Positions 61,972 to 64,000 of a DNA stretch of 64,000 nt are shown here, one piece after another; position 1 is the stretch's first letter, and every line of letters starts with the position of its first letter. The notes under the pieces are model-generated. The model was not told the DNA's origin. It searched no databases and was given only the letters and a program-made list of their open reading frames with translations. Source of the stretch: Macrophomina tecta (Eukaryota; Ascomycota; Dothideomycetes; Botryosphaeriales; Botryosphaeriaceae); NCBI GenBank assembly GCA_024180945.1, contig JAKSGN010000007.1, positions 744,001 through 808,000 on the forward strand. Reading direction: 5' to 3'. The translations under genes were made by a program, and so were the position numbers.

Positions 61972-62900
61972 TGAGATTTGTCCCCAACGTTTTGAGATTT
62001 GTCCCCAAGATGAGATTTGTCCCCAACGCTAGTGCTAGTGGATGTTACTTTGCTTAACCTGGCTTAGCGCGTAATTTACGAACGCGAAACCACCGCGTCT
62101 CTGCCGCAGGTAGACAGTCATCGAAGCACGTAGGTGTTAAGTTTGTTTTCTTGTTCTTGAACAACATGGGAGACATTGCGGCCCCTCCAGACCTGCTCTA
62201 CGGCTCCTACGAAGAAGCGTATGACGCGCTCAAGACGCATGGCATGCAGCATGGTTACGGCTTCGTCCTTAAGCGGAGCTGGCCTCACAACTCAGCTATT
62301 AAAACACGCTACTACTACCACTGCGATCGATTCAGGAACTATCAGTCAAGGGCAAAGATCCTAAGCACAAGCACACGCTCAACAGGATGCCCTTTCAAGC
62401 TCGTTATCTTCAAGGCGAAGCACAGCGACCAGTGGAAGCTAGAGGTCCAGGACGAGCATCACAACCACCCACGATCATCAACCCTAGCGCGCACAATGTC
62501 TATCGCAGGCGTACATCGTCACAAAAGGAGGTGATTGAGTCAATGACCCATGCTGGGGCGCGGCCGATGCAAATATTGGCCGCGATTCAAATAGAAGATC
62601 AAGACACACTGGTTTCTGCTACCGATATCCGGAGTGAGAGGAAGGCAATTCGAGAGAAACATTTGAACGGGAGGAGTCCGATGGAGACACTACTAGACAA
62701 CTTATCTACGGCGGACTGGATCTTCGCTATCAAAGAAGGATGCTAATAATCGTGTACAAAATCTCTTCTTCGCCCACCAGAAGCAGATCGAGCTGCTACT
62801 TACGAATCCCGATGTCCTCTCAATGGACTGCACGTACCGAACTAATAAATATAAACTTCCGCTATTGCACATTTTAGACCGCCAGCTCTGGTCTGTCTCT
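61972..62900 (+). mobile_element. Broken MULE-type transposon with triple terminal repeat
   Basis: Begins with three copies of TGAGATTTGTCCCCAA (61972, 61993, 62011), probably its terminus, then the 5' part of a transposase gene. The catalytic half and other end are missing in this window. Confidence 0.6.
62166..62900 (+). pseudogene. N-terminal part of a MULE transposase (FAR1-type zinc region)
   Basis: The frame starts MGDIAAPPDLLYGSYEEAYD. YYYHCDRF, STGCPFKLVIFKAKHSDQW and DEHHNHP form the FAR1/WRKY-GCM1-type zinc-binding domain. After a one-base shift near 62520 the sequence continues KEVIESMTHAGARPMQIL and DIRSERKAIREKHLNG. A second shift near 62750 leads to NRVQNLFFAHQKQIELL and VLSMDCTYRTNKYKLPLLHI, where the MULE catalytic domain would begin (D of MDCTY). 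It is then lost. Confidence 0.78.
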
Positions 62901-64000
62901 GTGCGAAATCATAGAGTAGCTGGAAGGGAGCCATGAAAGATTTACTTTCAAGCCAATCACTGCCATTTCGGGGAGCAGCCGCCTTTGAAATCTCCGACCT
63001 CGTGCACGATCACGGCGATTGATTGGGGCTTGACTCGGTAAATACCACATACCAACCTTCCTGTGTGAAAGAACCTATTTACTCTAGCATGTATAGCTCA
63101 CCTATGGCCAAGGATGCAGATGGGAAAAGCAAATAAGGCAATGTTTTTATTGTTTCTCTATAACGAGATGGAACTCTGCTCGCTGAGCAAATTATTACTC
63201 CTGCATATCAGTTCGGGAGACTGAAACTCTCCATCAGACCCAAAAGTTTACGAAATCATGCGGTAGTAGTGAAATCGTTTAGTAGCATCATATCTCAGCA
63301 ATGTCCACATAGGCATCAAAACAGCCCCATGACCTTGGTACGGTAGGAAATGCTGAGCTGTCTCCGCAAGAGAGAAACGCCCACGAATAGAAGTTATTTC
63401 CTTGTCGGACTGACTCATGCTATGAGACTTTCAACATGAGGAATATTGTGGAGGCCCTTGAGTTGCTGATTGCTTATACTTCCTATTTCGTTTCAGTGAG
63501 TCTGCTATGCGTGATACCTTGAAAGCTGCACCCCATGACCAGCAAGGAAGCAGCTGAGCATGACCCGGTTTCCCTCACAGGTAGGGGGTCCAAAACTTCC
63601 GTCTTCCACCCTTAAGGGATTCGATTCACCTTTGATATACCAAGTTTATGAATGTGAAGGAGGAAAATAAAGTCTATCAGGCTGCTCGGGCTTTAGATTG
63701 TCCTTGAACTATCTGTAATCGGAGTCTGGGAGATGGCTTGTGCCTCACGGAGATGGGTAGCTTCGCAAAAAACTGCGACATCATAACTTGAAACAATACT
63801 GCGCTTCTTCATTACCAAGCTGTTGAATTGGACAATACTTATAAGATGGATGTGGGAATTGCGCTCGTGTCTTCCTCTCTGCGCTGAGAAACACTCTGCA
63901 GTCTTCACCATCGAACCGCGCCGTGGCCCCGCAATGTCGAATATGGTGCCGTGGATGACATGAAATAGGTTGCGAGAGTTGCCACTCCCCAGAAATCTAA
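62901..64000. other. No gene recognised
   Basis: 1.1 kb with short frames only on both strands and no visible repeats. Confidence 0.35.

Overview
The window reads as nuclear DNA of a filamentous ascomycete (Pezizomycotina). Genes carry short GT-AG introns of about 45-90 bp. Fungus-specific families are present: a DASH-complex Dad4, DUF3292, a FunK1-type kinase and Fot1/pogo-type transposases. A Dothideomycete is plausible but is only an inference. No tRNA, rRNA or CRISPR array was recognised.

Left part (1-26 kb) is mostly an ordinary gene-bearing region with some decay. It holds a zinc alcohol dehydrogenase (1098-2334, +), a decayed short-chain reductase (about 2485-3405, -), a small membrane protein (4452-5013, -), a fragment of a zinc dehydrogenase (5335-5655, -), a small mitochondrial-type protein (6164-6571, +) and a decayed BTB-like locus (7.1-8.8 kb). 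Housekeeping genes follow: GOT1 (-), IES6 (-), DAD4 (+) and ARP5 (+). Ies6 and Arp5 are direct partners in the INO80 chromatin remodeller, and here they lie within about 1 kb of each other with DAD4 between. A transposon (A1) sits 33 bp beyond the ARP5 stop. Then come a DUF3292 protein, a mitochondrial UbiB/ADCK2-like kinase and a Baeyer-Villiger monooxygenase, all on the minus strand.

Middle part (27.1-39.7 kb) is a transposon nest. Elements A2, B, C, A3 and D, each about 1.85 kb and each bounded by a TA duplication, sit almost end to end with only 15 bp between them apart from the TA dinucleotides. They lie at the broken edge of element E, which itself sits in element F, and F is also split by a solo LTR. 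All six families encode pogo/Fot1-type DDE transposases. All six have termini built from a family-specific motif repeated with a 17-bp period. B, C and D have intact transposase frames. Family A (A1-A4) carries shared in-frame TAG codons, five in A1, A2 and A4 and three in A3, so it appears to have spread while unable to make its own full-length transposase.

Right part (39.7-64 kb) is accessory DNA. It contains a FunK1 kinase (39747-42182, -), an ORF1-only LINE, LTR debris, an inverted duplication (46.5-47.3 and 50.7-51.6 kb) and A4. A second kinase-like protein with a coiled coil and an E-x-K nuclease-like segment follows (51860-54202, +), then a LINE ORF1 remnant and a hAT remnant. Next is a 3.3-kb DD34E transposon with two convergent genes: a spliced transposase and a 646-aa accessory protein. 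The window ends with a broken MULE and about 1.1 kb in which nothing was recognised.
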